Positions 40,512 through 50,656 of a stretch of 64,000 bases of DNA are shown one piece after another (within the stretch, counting starts at the first letter, position 1; every line of letters starts with the position of its first letter). The stretch covers positions 1 through 64,000 of the forward strand of contig JADJFA010000043.1 in the NCBI GenBank assembly GCA_016708875.1. Reading direction: 5' to 3'. The position numbers were made by a program, and so were the translations under genes. This stretch comes from Lewinellaceae bacterium. Lineage in GTDB: Bacteria > Bacteroidota > Bacteroidia > Chitinophagales > Saprospiraceae. The notes under the pieces were generated by a model, which was not told where the DNA came from, did not search any database, and was given only the letters and a program-made list of their open reading frames with translations.

Positions 40512-41328
40512 ATGTCATCTGCAACCAGCGAACTCAAACGCGTAACGACCCACAGCATTCAGGCGATGAAAAACCGTGGCGAAAAAATCGCCATGCTCAC
40601 AGCCTACGATTTTTCTACGGCCCGGATACTCGATGAGGCAGGCATTGATATTTTGCTCGTGGGCGACTCGGCATCCAACGTGATGGCGGGTCACGAAACG
40701 ACCCTTCCGATCACACTCGACCAAATGATCTACCATGCCCAATCAGTAGTGCGGGCTGTGAACCGTGCCATGGTGGTAGTAGACTTGCCATTCGGGAGTT
40801 ACCAGTCGAACTCCGAAATTGCCCTCTCAAGCGCCATTCGCATCATGAAGGAATCCGGCGCACGCGGTGAAACTGGAAGGGGGCGAGGAAGTGGAAGAAA
40901 GTATTCGCCGCATCCTGAGGGCAGGCATCCCAATTATGGGCCACTTAGGGCTTACCCCACAAAGCATCTATAAGTTTGGAACCTACACAGTGAGGGCCAA
41001 GGAAGAGGTAGAAGCACAAAAACTCCGGGACGATGCCAAACTTCTGGACCAACTGGGCTGCTTTTCACTGGTGCTGGAGAAGATTCCTGCCCAATTGGCC
41101 AAAGAAGTCTCAGAAAGCATAGAGATTCCTACCATCGGAATAGGAGCAGGTAAGCATTGTGATGGTCAGGTGCTGGTGACACAGGATATGCTTGGCATAA
41201 CAAAGGATTTCAAACCGCGCTTTTTGCGGCGCTACCTCGAACTTTTCGAGGCGGTTGGCGACGCCACGAAGCGTTATATTACGGATGTGAAAGGGCTCGA
41301 TTTTCCAAACGATACAGAGCAGTATTGA
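40512..41328 (+). CDS. panB: Ketopantoate hydroxymethyltransferase, frameshifted
   Basis: PanB makes ketopantoate from ketoisovalerate and methylene-tetrahydrofolate for pantothenate and CoA synthesis. The first frame gives MLTAYDFSTARILDEAGID, LLVGDSASNVMAGHETTLPI and VVDLPFGSYQ. After a break at about 40857-40866, the other frame gives VKLEGGEEVEESI, IPIMGHLGLTPQS, IPTIGIGAGKHCDGQVLV and the C-terminus. The conserved SGAHAVKLEGG would be restored by two bases in the GCGCACGCG run. For an essential housekeeping enzyme this looks more like a sequence error than a dead gene. Restored length is about 272 residues. Confidence 0.92.
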
Positions 41329-41593
41329 CGCGGTGCAGGCTGGAAAGCCTGCGAGCGCGGGAGCGCAACTTAAAGACCAATTGGGGATTTTATTTTTTTT
41401 TTTTTGACAAGGCAGGGTCAGTTTTCAAAAGTCTGTTTATCTTCACCACTTCAAAAAGGTGTTTTTCAAGTTGTTTTATTGAAATTCGGTTTTTTACCCA
41501 AATTTTTCCCTGTTCAATGAAGCGATTTGGGCAAATGCTGTATCTTTCTTTCGTAGGTTGTTTTTCCTTTTAACGTTCTAATGCGGATATTTC

Positions 41594-44500
41594 ATGAATA
41601 AAAAGCTACTCCTTCCTTTGGCTTTTATTGCCCTTTTTTGCACTAAATCAAGCGCACAAGTTCCAGGGCCATGCCAAAACCCACCTCCACCAGGCGCCGA
41701 AAACTGCCAAAGCGCCTGCGTTTATTGCAATTTTGATGGTTACATGGGTACCAACAACGGCACTCCCTCTGGAGGCAATACCGTTTGCGGGCAAATTGCG
41801 CTCCACAATGACCAATGGTTTGGCTTTACAGCAGGTTCTACCTCCATTACCATAACCCTCATCCCAAGCAACTGCGCAGATGGCAATGGCTTGCAAGCCG
41901 CTTTTTTTTCCGGGTGTAATGAGGATGCTATTGTCTGCGATCCCGGCCAGAGCGGTGGCGGCAACACCCCTTTGGTGTTGAGTTGGGATGGGTTTACCAT
42001 TGGTGAAACCTACTTTTTTATGCTTGATGGCTGGAGCGGCGATGAATGCGATTTTGAAATTGACATTACGGACGGGTCTATCACCCCTCCGCCACCAGAC
42101 AATGCCAATCAGCCCCAAGGCCCCACGATGGTGTGCCCTGGTGCTGTAGTCGTGTATAATATTGATGATGTTTTTGGAGCTGGAAGCTATATATGGTCTG
42201 CTCCCGCAGGTTCAAGTATCAATGGTCTCGGTGCTGGATTAACGGTGGATGCCCCAGGCGGAACCATGGTAACAATCACTTTCGGCTCGCAAGGTGGCAA
42301 CGTGTGCGTACAGGCCGACAATGCGTGCAATCCTCCTTCTGCTAATAATTGTTTGCCCGTAACGAACCAGCCCATTCCCGTCACTATTCGTGATCCTTTG
42401 GTCGTTTGTTACGAAGACGCTCCTTTCATTTGGGATGAAGATCCCTTCCCGATACTAACCTCCCCGGGTGTGTTCACGCTTACTTCTTCGCCGTACAATT
42501 CTTATCTGGGCTGTGACAGTTTGGTAAGACAAACGGTTACCGTCAAGCAGATAGCACCTACCAACATTGGAACAAAGTACGTGTGTGCTGGAGATTGCTA
42601 TGAGATTAACAATGAGGAGTTTTGCGATGCGGGCAATTATATAGTAGTATTTGAGTCTTTCCAAGGTTGCGATAGCGCTGTCACATTTGCTTTGGTCGTG
42701 CTCACTCCAGAGGCTGTAATCCCGCCACCTTCTAATGCTATAGACTGCAATAGTTCGGGGGTAGTGTTGACAAGCACAGGCTCTACACCGCTGGGTTTGG
42801 CTAGCTACCAATGGAACAACGCCAGCTGGAACGTCGTAGGAGGAAATGCAACCTATAATGCGACACTTACGGGAACTTACTACCTGATCGTAACAATGCA
42901 AGGAGGTGGAATGCAATGCCGCGATACAGCTTCGGTAGTCGTAACAGGCAACACTATCCCGCCCGGCGCGACTGCGACAGGAGGCAACATCAATTGTTTG
43001 TCGCAATTAACCACGCTTATGAGTAGTTCCCCTACGGGTGGAGTCACCTATTCATGGGCAGGGCCTGGCATCAACGGAGGCAACCAATTTCAACAAAACC
43101 CTATCGTAAATGTACCAGGCACCTATATAGTTACAGTAAGGAACCCTGTCAACGGCTGTACTTCTACCGCTACTGTCACGGTTTTAGGGGATATCACCCC
43201 CCCTGCCGCCAATGCAGTGGGCGATACCATCACCTGCGCCCAACCGAGTGTTACTATTGACGGCAGCACCAATATAACAACCGCAACTTGGTTCTGGTTT
43301 GGGCCTGGTATCAACGCGGGTAATCAGACGCTGGAGAACCCCAATGTTATTGTATCAGGCACCTATTCCGTGACAGTCACGAACACCGTAAATGGTTGTA
43401 CCAATACCACTACCACTGTAGTTGACCTGAACAATGGCCTCCCTACAGGTAATGCTGGTCCAAACCAAACCCTCACTTGTACAGCGCCCAACACAACCCT
43501 GATGGGAGTGGGCAACGGTGGTGGCCAACCAATAAACTTTGCCTGGACTGGGCCAAATGGATTTACGTCGGGAATTGCGCAGCCTAGTGTAAATGTAGCG
43601 GGCACGTATATCCTCACTGTTTTGAATACCCTGAATGGGTGTTCCATAAAAGACACCGTGCAAGTCGCTGCTAACCAAACAGTTCCAACAGCGAGCGCTG
43701 GTGCGGATTCGACCATCACCTGTGCACAGCCTAGTGTCACGCTAATTGGGAGTGGGTCAGACACCGGCCCGAATTTCACTGCCACATGGAGCGGCCCAGG
43801 CATCAATTCGGGCAACTCCAGCCAGTATAACCCAACCGTGGATCAGCAGGGCGATTACAGCTTGCTCATCACGAATATTACCAATGGATGTACAGCTACT
43901 GATTCCGTGGTGGTAAACCTCAATACCAGCCTACCAACCGCCAATGCAGGCGCTGACGATCAACTTACCTGCACCACGACCACTGGTATTACCCTCAACG
44001 GCAGCGGTGTTCCTGTTTCCGTGACCTTCCTATGGTCGGGCCCAGGAATTGGCTCGAACAACGATACTGTGCCAAATCCGACCGTCACCCAACCCGGCAC
44101 TTATATTTTATTGGTAACCAACCCCGTAAACGGGTGTACCGCTACCGACCAAGTTGTTGTGACGCAGGATGCAAACGTGCCAGTCGCAGCAGGTGGCCCA
44201 GACCATGTACTTAACTGCTCGGTGACAATTGTAGATTTCGACGGCTCCGGCTCCTCTTCCGGCCTCGGTATTGAGTATCTCTGGGCAGGCCCAGGGATTT
44301 CGGGAGGCAATGCTACTGCACAAAGCCCAACAGGATTGACCTTGCCAGGAACGTATAATTTGACCGTAACAAACACGCTCAATAACTGTGTCAACACTGA
44401 TGTAGTGGTGATCCAGATAGACACCATTCAGCCCAATGCAGATGCTGGAAATCCTCTTATCCTGAACTGTTTCAACGGGTCAACCGATACGCTAGATGCT

Positions 44501-47500
44501 TCGGCAAGCAGTTTCGGCAGTGATTTCACGCTGTTGTGGGCAGGGCCTGGCATCAACGCCGGGAATCAAAATTCGCCAAACCCGATCATCAATGGAGCAC
44601 CAGGATTGTACACCTTAACGGTGACAAACACGGACAATACTTGCACCGCTACTGATCAAGTGAACGTTACCGAAGATATTATTGCACCTACAGCAGATGC
44701 TGGTTTGGACCAGACAATTGACTGTGTTTCAACCTCTGCCAGCATCGGTGGGAATTCCTCTTCGGGCGCAATCTTCACCTACCTCTGGACTGGGCCAGGC
44801 ATTTTCCCCGCAAACCAGTCCTTGGCAATGCCTATCATTGCTGTTCCGGGTACATATACCATTTTAGTGACCAATACGGTGAATGGTTGTACTGCCTCCA
44901 ACGATGTCTTGGTGAATACAAATGCGGTTTATCCAACAGCATTGGCGGGCAATGATGGTTTGTTGACATGTGCCAACCCTACTGCCACCCTGGATGGTTC
45001 TGCTTCAAGCACAGGAGCAAATTTCCAAGTGTTATGGATGGGGCCGGATATCAACGCGGGTAATCAAAACCAGGTTTCTCCAAACGTGACCGTTCAAGGG
45101 ACTTACATACTCGCTATCACAAATACGATAAACAGTTGCGTAACCTTCGATACCGTAGTGGTAGACGAAAACAAACTCATCCCTGCTGCAAATGCTGGCA
45201 ATGACTTGGTTTTGAACTGCCAAACCACCAGTACTACACTGGATGGTAGTTTTTCTGATGTAGGTCCAACCATCATTTACCTCTGGACTGGCTCAGGTAT
45301 TAATGCTTCAAACCAGAACGATCAAAATCCGCCTATTGACCAACCCGGCCCTTATGTGCTTCTTGTGACCGACAGTGCAAATGGCTGTACCTCAACAGAC
45401 CAAGTAACGGTTACACAAGACAATGTAGACCCAGCGGCTTCAGCAGGTATTGATATGTTGATTACATGCGCCAATACAACCCAAACCCTCGACGGTTCTG
45501 GCAGCAGTACTGGCGCAATGATTACTTATGTATGGCAAGGCCCTGGGATCAACTCCAACAACGTTGGCTTGCAAAACCCTACAGTGGATGTTTCGGGTAC
45601 CTATACCGTGACGGTAATCAACACACAAAACTTCTGTACCGCCACCGACGTAGTCTTTGTTGACGAAAACACAAATCCACCACTCACTGCGGCAGGACCT
45701 GACCGTACGCTCACCTGTTCAGACGTTACTTCACAATTGGATGCTACGCTCTCAGCTTCTGGCCCGAATATCAGTTTCTTGTGGGATGGCCCCGGCATCG
45801 TTCCAGGCGACGAAACATCCGCAACGCCTACGGTGAATACGCCTGGTGTATATGTGCTCACTATAACCGATGCAATCAACGGTTGCACGAATGTAGACGC
45901 TGTGAATGTTGGGGAGGATGTGCTGCTTCCGACCGTGAGCGCTGGCAACGATTTAGTGATTACCTGTGCGAATGCTGGGACGGGCGTTACCCTCAGTTCG
46001 GCGGGATCCAGCGCGGGTCCAAACTTCACCATTTTGTGGAGTGGCCTTGGCATCACACCCGCCAACCAAAACTCCCCCAACCCCACGGTGTTGTTGCCTG
46101 ATACTTACACCTTGTTAATAACGAATACCCTTAATGGTTGTACGCAAACGGATGTTGCAGTTGTAAATGCTGATCAAAATCTTCCCACAGCAAATGCTGG
46201 CCTTGATCAGGTGATTACTTGCGCTGCGCCAAATGCGGTATTGGATGGCACGGGCTCCTCCTCACCTAGTGGGAGCTTAATATTCCTGTGGAATGGACCT
46301 GGCATCAACGCCGGGAATCAAAATGGCGATATGCCAACGGTACTGTTGAGTGGAACCTATTCTCTTACCGTAACAAACTCGGTGACGGGGTGCTCCGCTA
46401 CCGACCAGGTAGTGGTTGACCTTGACAATCTGCCAGCAATTGTGGCAGCTTCTTCGGAAATAATCACATGTCAGGATCAAGTTTCTACGGTAACAGTTAC
46501 GACTTCGCTGCCTGGCTCAATCTTCCTTTGGGAAGGCCCTGATGTGAACCAGAACAACAAAGACGACCAAACACTGCAAGTAGATGTGGCGGGCCTTTAC
46601 GCTGTAACGGTGACAGCGCCAAACGGCTGTACGACCACAACCAGCACTATTGTGATAGAAGATCAGAACGTTCCACAGGGCAATGTGGAAGGCTCTGCGC
46701 TAAATTGCCTTAACAGTACGACCATCATTAGTGGAGAAGTAGTTTCGCCTCCTGGATCTACATTCGCCTGGACAGGGCCGGGCATTGTTGGCCCGGTTAC
46801 AACCAACTCTATTACAGTTACACAACCCGGCATTTACACCTTTACCATTTCAGCGCCGAATGGTTGTGTGCGGCCATTTTTTGCAGAAGTGTTGGCTGAT
46901 TTTGTAGAACCTGTTATCAGCGCGGTAGCCACAGAACAGATTGATTGCAATACTATGGAGGTGACCATCAATGGTGCAGGAAGTTCTGTTGGCCCTAATT
47001 TCTCTTACTTCTGGACCACCAATACTGGCCATTTTGTTTCAGGAACGAACACTTTGCAGCCAATTGTAGACAGAGCCGGATTTTATACCCTGCGTGTATT
47101 GAACAACCTCAACGGTTGTGAAAGCATTGACTCCATTGAGGTTGAGGTTGACCCATTGGTGCCCTCCGGTTTTAATGTTGCTGTAAGCAACATCCGCTGC
47201 TTTGGTGATACGAACGGTTCGATCACGGTTAATGGCGTGCAGGGCGGAACCCCACCGTTCATTTTCTCTCTTAGTGGAAATACCGGCTCGGCAAACAACC
47301 AATACACTGGCCTTAGCGCTGGCGATTATATTCTCTCGCTGGAAGATGCGAACGGCTGTAGTTTGGACACTACCATTTCCATTGGCGAACCTGGCCAATT
47401 GTCGGTGGAACTTGGTCCGGACATCGAAGTGACTCTCGGTGAAATGGCCACCGTTGGGGCACAAATTCAAAGTACCGTTGGCGTAAATTCTATTAATTGG

Positions 47501-47956
47501 AACTACTCACCGGGCTGCGATACGCTTTTCCCAGGTTCTTGCGAAACATTCACTTACCTGCCATTGGGCACGTATCGCCACACCATAGAAGTGGAGGATG
47601 TTAACGGCTGTATTGCAAGGGATGAAATTATAGTGATCGTACAGAAAAACGGCCAAGTATTTGTCCCCAACATCTTTAACCCACTTAGTGACCTAAACTT
47701 CTCGGTAGGCGTCCACGTGGGTATTGATGTGGCTAAGATCAACTACTTCAACATTTTCGACCGTTGGGGCGATCAGGTTTTCAGCCTGAAAGAATACATC
47801 CCCACGCCTGGCGCTTCGCCTGATGCTTTCCAATCTTGGGATGGCAACGTACGCGGCGACAAAGGTCAGGTTGGTGTGTATGTCTGGTATTGTGAAGTAG
47901 TATTTATTGACGGCCAAACCAAGCTCTTCAAAGGCGACGTGACGCTGATACGATAA
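41594..47956 (+). CDS. Giant repeat adhesin with gliding-motility-associated C-terminal domain
   Basis: This 2120-residue secreted protein has a signal peptide, a Cys-rich N-terminal domain (about 25-170), and then about 17 tandem Ig-like repeats of 80-87 residues from about residue 455 to 1790. Each repeat opens with a PTAxAGxDxxxTC-like strand, has an LWxGPGI core and ends in NxVNGCTxxD. A SprB-type repeat follows (IRCFGDTNGSITVNGVQGG). The C-terminus is a CHU_C/type B T9SS sorting domain (VPNIFNPLSDLNF, YFNIFDRWGDQVF, VGVYVWYCEVVF, GDVTLIR). By analogy with SprB it is probably carried to the cell surface for adhesion or gliding. The paired Cys in each repeat suggests disulfides. It stands as a single-gene unit. 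Confidence 0.93.
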   Translation: MNKKLLLPLAFIALFCTKSSAQVPGPCQNPPPPGAENCQSACVYCNFDGYMGTNNGTPSGGNTVCGQIALHNDQWFGFTAGSTSITITLIPSNCADGNGLQAAFFSGCNEDAIVCDPGQSGGGNTPLVLSWDGFTIGETYFFMLDGWSGDECDFEIDITDGSITPPPPDNANQPQGPTMVCPGAVVVYNIDDVFGAGSYIWSAPAGSSINGLGAGLTVDAPGGTMVTITFGSQGGNVCVQADNACNPPSANNCLPVTNQPIPVTIRDPLVVCYEDAPFIWDEDPFPILTSPGVFTLTSSPYNSYLGCDSLVRQTVTVKQIAPTNIGTKYVCAGDCYEINNEEFCDAGNYIVVFESFQGCDSAVTFALVVLTPEAVIPPPSNAIDCNSSGVVLTSTGSTPLGLASYQWNNASWNVVGGNATYNATLTGTYYLIVTMQGGGMQCRDTASVVVTGNTIPPGATATGGNINCLSQLTTLMSSSPTGGVTYSWAGPGINGGNQFQQNPIVNVPGTYIVTVRNPVNGCTSTATVTVLGDITPPAANAVGDTITCAQPSVTIDGSTNITTATWFWFGPGINAGNQTLENPNVIVSGTYSVTVTNTVNGCTNTTTTVVDLNNGLPTGNAGPNQTLTCTAPNTTLMGVGNGGGQPINFAWTGPNGFTSGIAQPSVNVAGTYILTVLNTLNGCSIKDTVQVAANQTVPTASAGADSTITCAQPSVTLIGSGSDTGPNFTATWSGPGINSGNSSQYNPTVDQQGDYSLLITNITNGCTATDSVVVNLNTSLPTANAGADDQLTCTTTTGITLNGSGVPVSVTFLWSGPGIGSNNDTVPNPTVTQPGTYILLVTNPVNGCTATDQVVVTQDANVPVAAGGPDHVLNCSVTIVDFDGSGSSSGLGIEYLWAGPGISGGNATAQSPTGLTLPGTYNLTVTNTLNNCVNTDVVVIQIDTIQPNADAGNPLILNCFNGSTDTLDASASSFGSDFTLLWAGPGINAGNQNSPNPIINGAPGLYTLTVTNTDNTCTATDQVNVTEDIIAPTADAGLDQTIDCVSTSASIGGNSSSGAIFTYLWTGPGIFPANQSLAMPIIAVPGTYTILVTNTVNGCTASNDVLVNTNAVYPTALAGNDGLLTCANPTATLDGSASSTGANFQVLWMGPDINAGNQNQVSPNVTVQGTYILAITNTINSCVTFDTVVVDENKLIPAANAGNDLVLNCQTTSTTLDGSFSDVGPTIIYLWTGSGINASNQNDQNPPIDQPGPYVLLVTDSANGCTSTDQVTVTQDNVDPAASAGIDMLITCANTTQTLDGSGSSTGAMITYVWQGPGINSNNVGLQNPTVDVSGTYTVTVINTQNFCTATDVVFVDENTNPPLTAAGPDRTLTCSDVTSQLDATLSASGPNISFLWDGPGIVPGDETSATPTVNTPGVYVLTITDAINGCTNVDAVNVGEDVLLPTVSAGNDLVITCANAGTGVTLSSAGSSAGPNFTILWSGLGITPANQNSPNPTVLLPDTYTLLITNTLNGCTQTDVAVVNADQNLPTANAGLDQVITCAAPNAVLDGTGSSSPSGSLIFLWNGPGINAGNQNGDMPTVLLSGTYSLTVTNSVTGCSATDQVVVDLDNLPAIVAASSEIITCQDQVSTVTVTTSLPGSIFLWEGPDVNQNNKDDQTLQVDVAGLYAVTVTAPNGCTTTTSTIVIEDQNVPQGNVEGSALNCLNSTTIISGEVVSPPGSTFAWTGPGIVGPVTTNSITVTQPGIYTFTISAPNGCVRPFFAEVLADFVEPVISAVATEQIDCNTMEVTINGAGSSVGPNFSYFWTTNTGHFVSGTNTLQPIVDRAGFYTLRVLNNLNGCESIDSIEVEVDPLVPSGFNVAVSNIRCFGDTNGSITVNGVQGGTPPFIFSLSGNTGSANNQYTGLSAGDYILSLEDANGCSLDTTISIGEPGQLSVELGPDIEVTLGEMATVGAQIQSTVGVNSINWNYSPGCDTLFPGSCETFTYLPLGTYRHTIEVEDVNGCIARDEIIVIVQKNGQVFVPNIFNPLSDLNFSVGVHVGIDVAKINYFNIFDRWGDQVFSLKEYIPTPGASPDAFQSWDGNVRGDKGQVGVYVWYCEVVFIDGQTKLFKGDVTLIR

Positions 47957-48094
47957 ACCTGCTCTGAATAAATAGTAATCCGAAACCGCTTCTCCCCTTG
48001 TTGGGGCAGAAGCGGTTTTCGTTTTTTAACACATCCACAAATAACCAAATCCCCAAATAACCAAATCAACCGACCGTCAAACTAACTTTGACCC

Positions 48095-48793
48095 ATGAAG
48101 CAAAAAATCGTGGTCCTTACAGGAGCCGGCATTAGCGCCGAAAGCGGCATCAAAACCTTCCGCGACAGCGACGGACTTTGGGAAAACCACCGCATCGAAG
48201 ACGTGGCGACACCCGAAGGCTGGGCCGCCAACCCCTCGCTCGTACTGGATTTTTACAACCAGCGCCGCGCCCAACTTCTCTCAGTCGAACCCAACGACGG
48301 CCACCGCGCACTGGCAGAATTGGAGCGCCATTTTGAGGTGCAAATCATAACCCAAAATGTGGATGACCTGCACGAGCGGGCGGGCAGCACCAACGTTTTG
48401 CACCTTCACGGCCAGCTCCGGCAAGTGCGCTCCAGTCGCTATGAGCAGCTTGTTTATCCTTGGGACAAAGATCTGAATCTCGGCGATTTGTGCGAGCGCG
48501 GCCACCAGTTGCGTCCCCATATCGTGTGGTTTGGGGAGGCCGTGCCGATGTTGGAACCCGCCGCAGCATTGGCTGAACAGGCTGATATTTTCCTGATCGT
48601 TGGCACCTCCTTACAGGTTTACCCCGCAGCCGGCCTCATGCATTATGCCCCGCACAATATTCCGTTTTACTATGTGGATCCGCGGCCACAATTGAATTTT
48701 GAACTGAGTAACATGCCCAATCTCACCGTCATCGAAGAACCCGCGTCCACAGGGATTCGAGCGATTGAGCGATTGATTCGATTGAGCGATTGA
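48095..48793 (+). CDS. cobB: NAD-dependent protein deacylase, sirtuin (SIR2/CobB class III)
   Basis: A 232-residue sirtuin that removes acyl groups from lysines using NAD. Visible: GAGISAESGIKTFRDSDGLW, TQNVDDLHERAG, the catalytic His in LHLHG, PHIVWFGEAVP and VGTSLQVYPAA. Tyr and Arg in FYNQRRAQ fit the class III (desuccinylase-like) Y-x-x-R motif. The zinc Cys pairs of many sirtuins are mostly absent, as in several Bacteroidota homologs. The last dozen residues (IRAIERLIRLSD) are encoded by GATTGA-word repeats of the type seen between genes, so the natural C-terminus may have been extended. Confidence 0.93.
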   Translation: MKQKIVVLTGAGISAESGIKTFRDSDGLWENHRIEDVATPEGWAANPSLVLDFYNQRRAQLLSVEPNDGHRALAELERHFEVQIITQNVDDLHERAGSTNVLHLHGQLRQVRSSRYEQLVYPWDKDLNLGDLCERGHQLRPHIVWFGEAVPMLEPAAALAEQADIFLIVGTSLQVYPAAGLMHYAPHNIPFYYVDPRPQLNFELSNMPNLTVIEEPASTGIRAIERLIRLSD

Positions 48794-48816
48794 GGCGGTT
48801 TTCTTAATTCTACGAT

Positions 48817-48984
48817 GACACTTTAGCCGCGTAGCGGCCTAACGTCGGTAGAAATCGGATTCAACCGTCGATTGGGAGGTGCAGAGCACCGGAACTTTTC
48901 GCCAACTGTTCCGGTGCTCTGCACCTTACCAGCCGCACATTGCTATATTCTACCGACGTTAGGCCGCTACGCGGCTAAAGTGTC
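48817..48984. repeat. Nested double palindrome: 37-bp outer and 19-bp inner perfect arms
   Basis: Outer arms 48817-48853 and 48948-48984 are exact complements over 37 bases. Inside them, 48877-48895 and 48908-48926 are exact complements over 19 bases (AGGTGCAGAGCACCGGAAC). The whole 168-base block lies between the sirtuin and histidine kinase genes and looks like one palindromic element inserted into another. Confidence 0.93.
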
Positions 48985-49098
48985 AAAGTAGAACTAACCA
49001 ATAGTTTCGGAAAATACTAAATTTGGCCAATGGCTCCAATCGAATCAATCCTTCAATCGAATCAATCCTTCAATCGATAAATCGAATCATTCCCCACC

Positions 49099-50484
49099 AT
49101 GCAAATCCGTACCCGGCTCACCTTGCTTTTTGTATTCATCGCTGCGGGAATCCTCGCAGGGGTGCTGTGTTCGGTTTATTTTTTGTTCAAAAAAAACACG
49201 GAGGACCTGTTTTACCAAGGGCTGGAATCGAAGGCCGAAATGACCACACAAACGGCGCTTTTCAGCGGGGTTGACCTGAGACCATTGACGACCAACTGGA
49301 TAGCACCTGATGACGACACCTTGCCCTATCGGGACAATATCAGTATTTTCAACAATGCTTATGAACGAGTATTCGCCCTAAGACCCGACGCGCCTCCAGT
49401 TACCGTGAAAGATTTGCAGGACATCTATCAAAATGATGAGACCCATTTCAGGCACTACAATTTGTTCGCATTGGGCCGCAAGGCCAACAATCTTTCTGGC
49501 GCATCCTATGTGGTGGTGGTGGAAGGGTATTATGATCCAACGCAGTTGACTCAACTGAGTAACATCCTGATAATCAGTTTTTTTGTGGGACTTGTTTTGG
49601 TTGCTTTGGCTGGTTGGTATTATGCCGGTCAAGCGCTTGCCCCTGTTTCACGCATAGTCGAGGAAGTAGAAAGTTTGCAACCTACGGATATGGGAAAAAG
49701 AGTGGCCACTGGTGTAAATCGCGACGAGATTGGTCGCTTGGCCGAAACCTTCAACCGGCTGCTCGACCGTGTGGAACAGGCTTTCAAGATGCAGCGGATG
49801 TTCCTATCCAACGTCTCGCATGAACTCCGAAACCCATTGACGGCCATTCGTGCCCAATTGGATGTGGTACTCCAACGCGAACGCGAACCAGCTGCCTACC
49901 GTCAAGCCCTGGAGAGTGTACTTGCCGATGTTGAATCACTAAGCGAAGTGGAGGAAGAACTCCTGCAGCTAGCCCTGATCCACAATGACCCTGGCGCAAT
50001 TCCTTTTACTTCTCTGCGCCTTGATGAATTACTTTGGCAAGCCAAACAACAACTCCAAAAACGCCACCCTGACTACCGCGCCGGCCTAGAATTCGGCGAA
50101 ATGCCTAGTGATGACCAGGCCCTTTTCGTCCGCGCAAACGAATCTTTGCTCCTGACAGCTTTGCTCAACCTGATGAACAATGCCTGCAAATATTCCCCCG
50201 ACCATCAAGTGCAGGTAAAGGCGAATTTTCAGGCCGATGGCTGCCATGTAGTGGAAATTTGCGACAATGGCCCTGGAATACCCCCCGAAGAACAACGGCT
50301 CATTTTCGAGCCTTTTTTCCGCAGTCCCCGACATCTTCGGGTGAAAGGAACAGGGGTCGGACTTTCGCTGGTGCAAAGCATTCTGACGCTCCATAAAATT
50401 GGTCTTTCGGTCGAAAGTCCGTCAAAGGGCGGGGCGGTTTTCAAACTGGTTTTCCCGGGAGTGGCTTACCTTGGCGAGGCGTAA
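49099..50484 (+). CDS. Sensor histidine kinase (HAMP-HisKA-HATPase)
   Basis: A 461-residue membrane kinase: TM1 (about 8-30), a periplasmic region, TM2 (about 155-177), a HAMP linker (LAPVSRIVEEVESLQPTDMG), a HisKA domain with the phosphorylated His in FLSNVSHELRNPLTAIRAQLD, and HATPase_c with NACKYSP, CDNGPGIPPEE and GVGLSLVQSI. No response regulator gene is next to it, so its partner is elsewhere. The signal is unknown. Confidence 0.94.
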   Translation: MQIRTRLTLLFVFIAAGILAGVLCSVYFLFKKNTEDLFYQGLESKAEMTTQTALFSGVDLRPLTTNWIAPDDDTLPYRDNISIFNNAYERVFALRPDAPPVTVKDLQDIYQNDETHFRHYNLFALGRKANNLSGASYVVVVEGYYDPTQLTQLSNILIISFFVGLVLVALAGWYYAGQALAPVSRIVEEVESLQPTDMGKRVATGVNRDEIGRLAETFNRLLDRVEQAFKMQRMFLSNVSHELRNPLTAIRAQLDVVLQREREPAAYRQALESVLADVESLSEVEEELLQLALIHNDPGAIPFTSLRLDELLWQAKQQLQKRHPDYRAGLEFGEMPSDDQALFVRANESLLLTALLNLMNNACKYSPDHQVQVKANFQADGCHVVEICDNGPGIPPEEQRLIFEPFFRSPRHLRVKGTGVGLSLVQSILTLHKIGLSVESPSKGGAVFKLVFPGVAYLGEA

Positions 50485-50492
50485 ACCTTAGA

Positions 50493-50580
50493 TTAATGGG
50501 CCACGGATGACACGGATTAGACACGGATTTACACAGATCAAAAAATCCGTGTCTAATCCGTGTCATGCGTGGCCCATTAA
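50493..50580. repeat. 37-bp inverted repeat (36/37), ACACGGATTAGACACGGATT words
   Basis: 50493-50529 and 50544-50580 are complementary at 36 of 37 positions with a 14-nt loop. The same word occurs at the right edge of the window (63955-63992) and possibly begins another copy that is cut off. Confidence 0.92.
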
Positions 50581-50656
50581 ACAAGTCAAACAACTTCTAA
50601 CCGCAAAATCAATTCTAGAGAAACTTGAGCGGAATTTTCTGCAAAACTACTACAAC

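Noticed and set aside
41333..41410. GCAGGCTGGAAAGCCTGC hairpin and a T17 run after panB as a separate terminator call
   Set aside because: The hairpin and T run are about 35 bases apart, so they do not form a standard intrinsic terminator.
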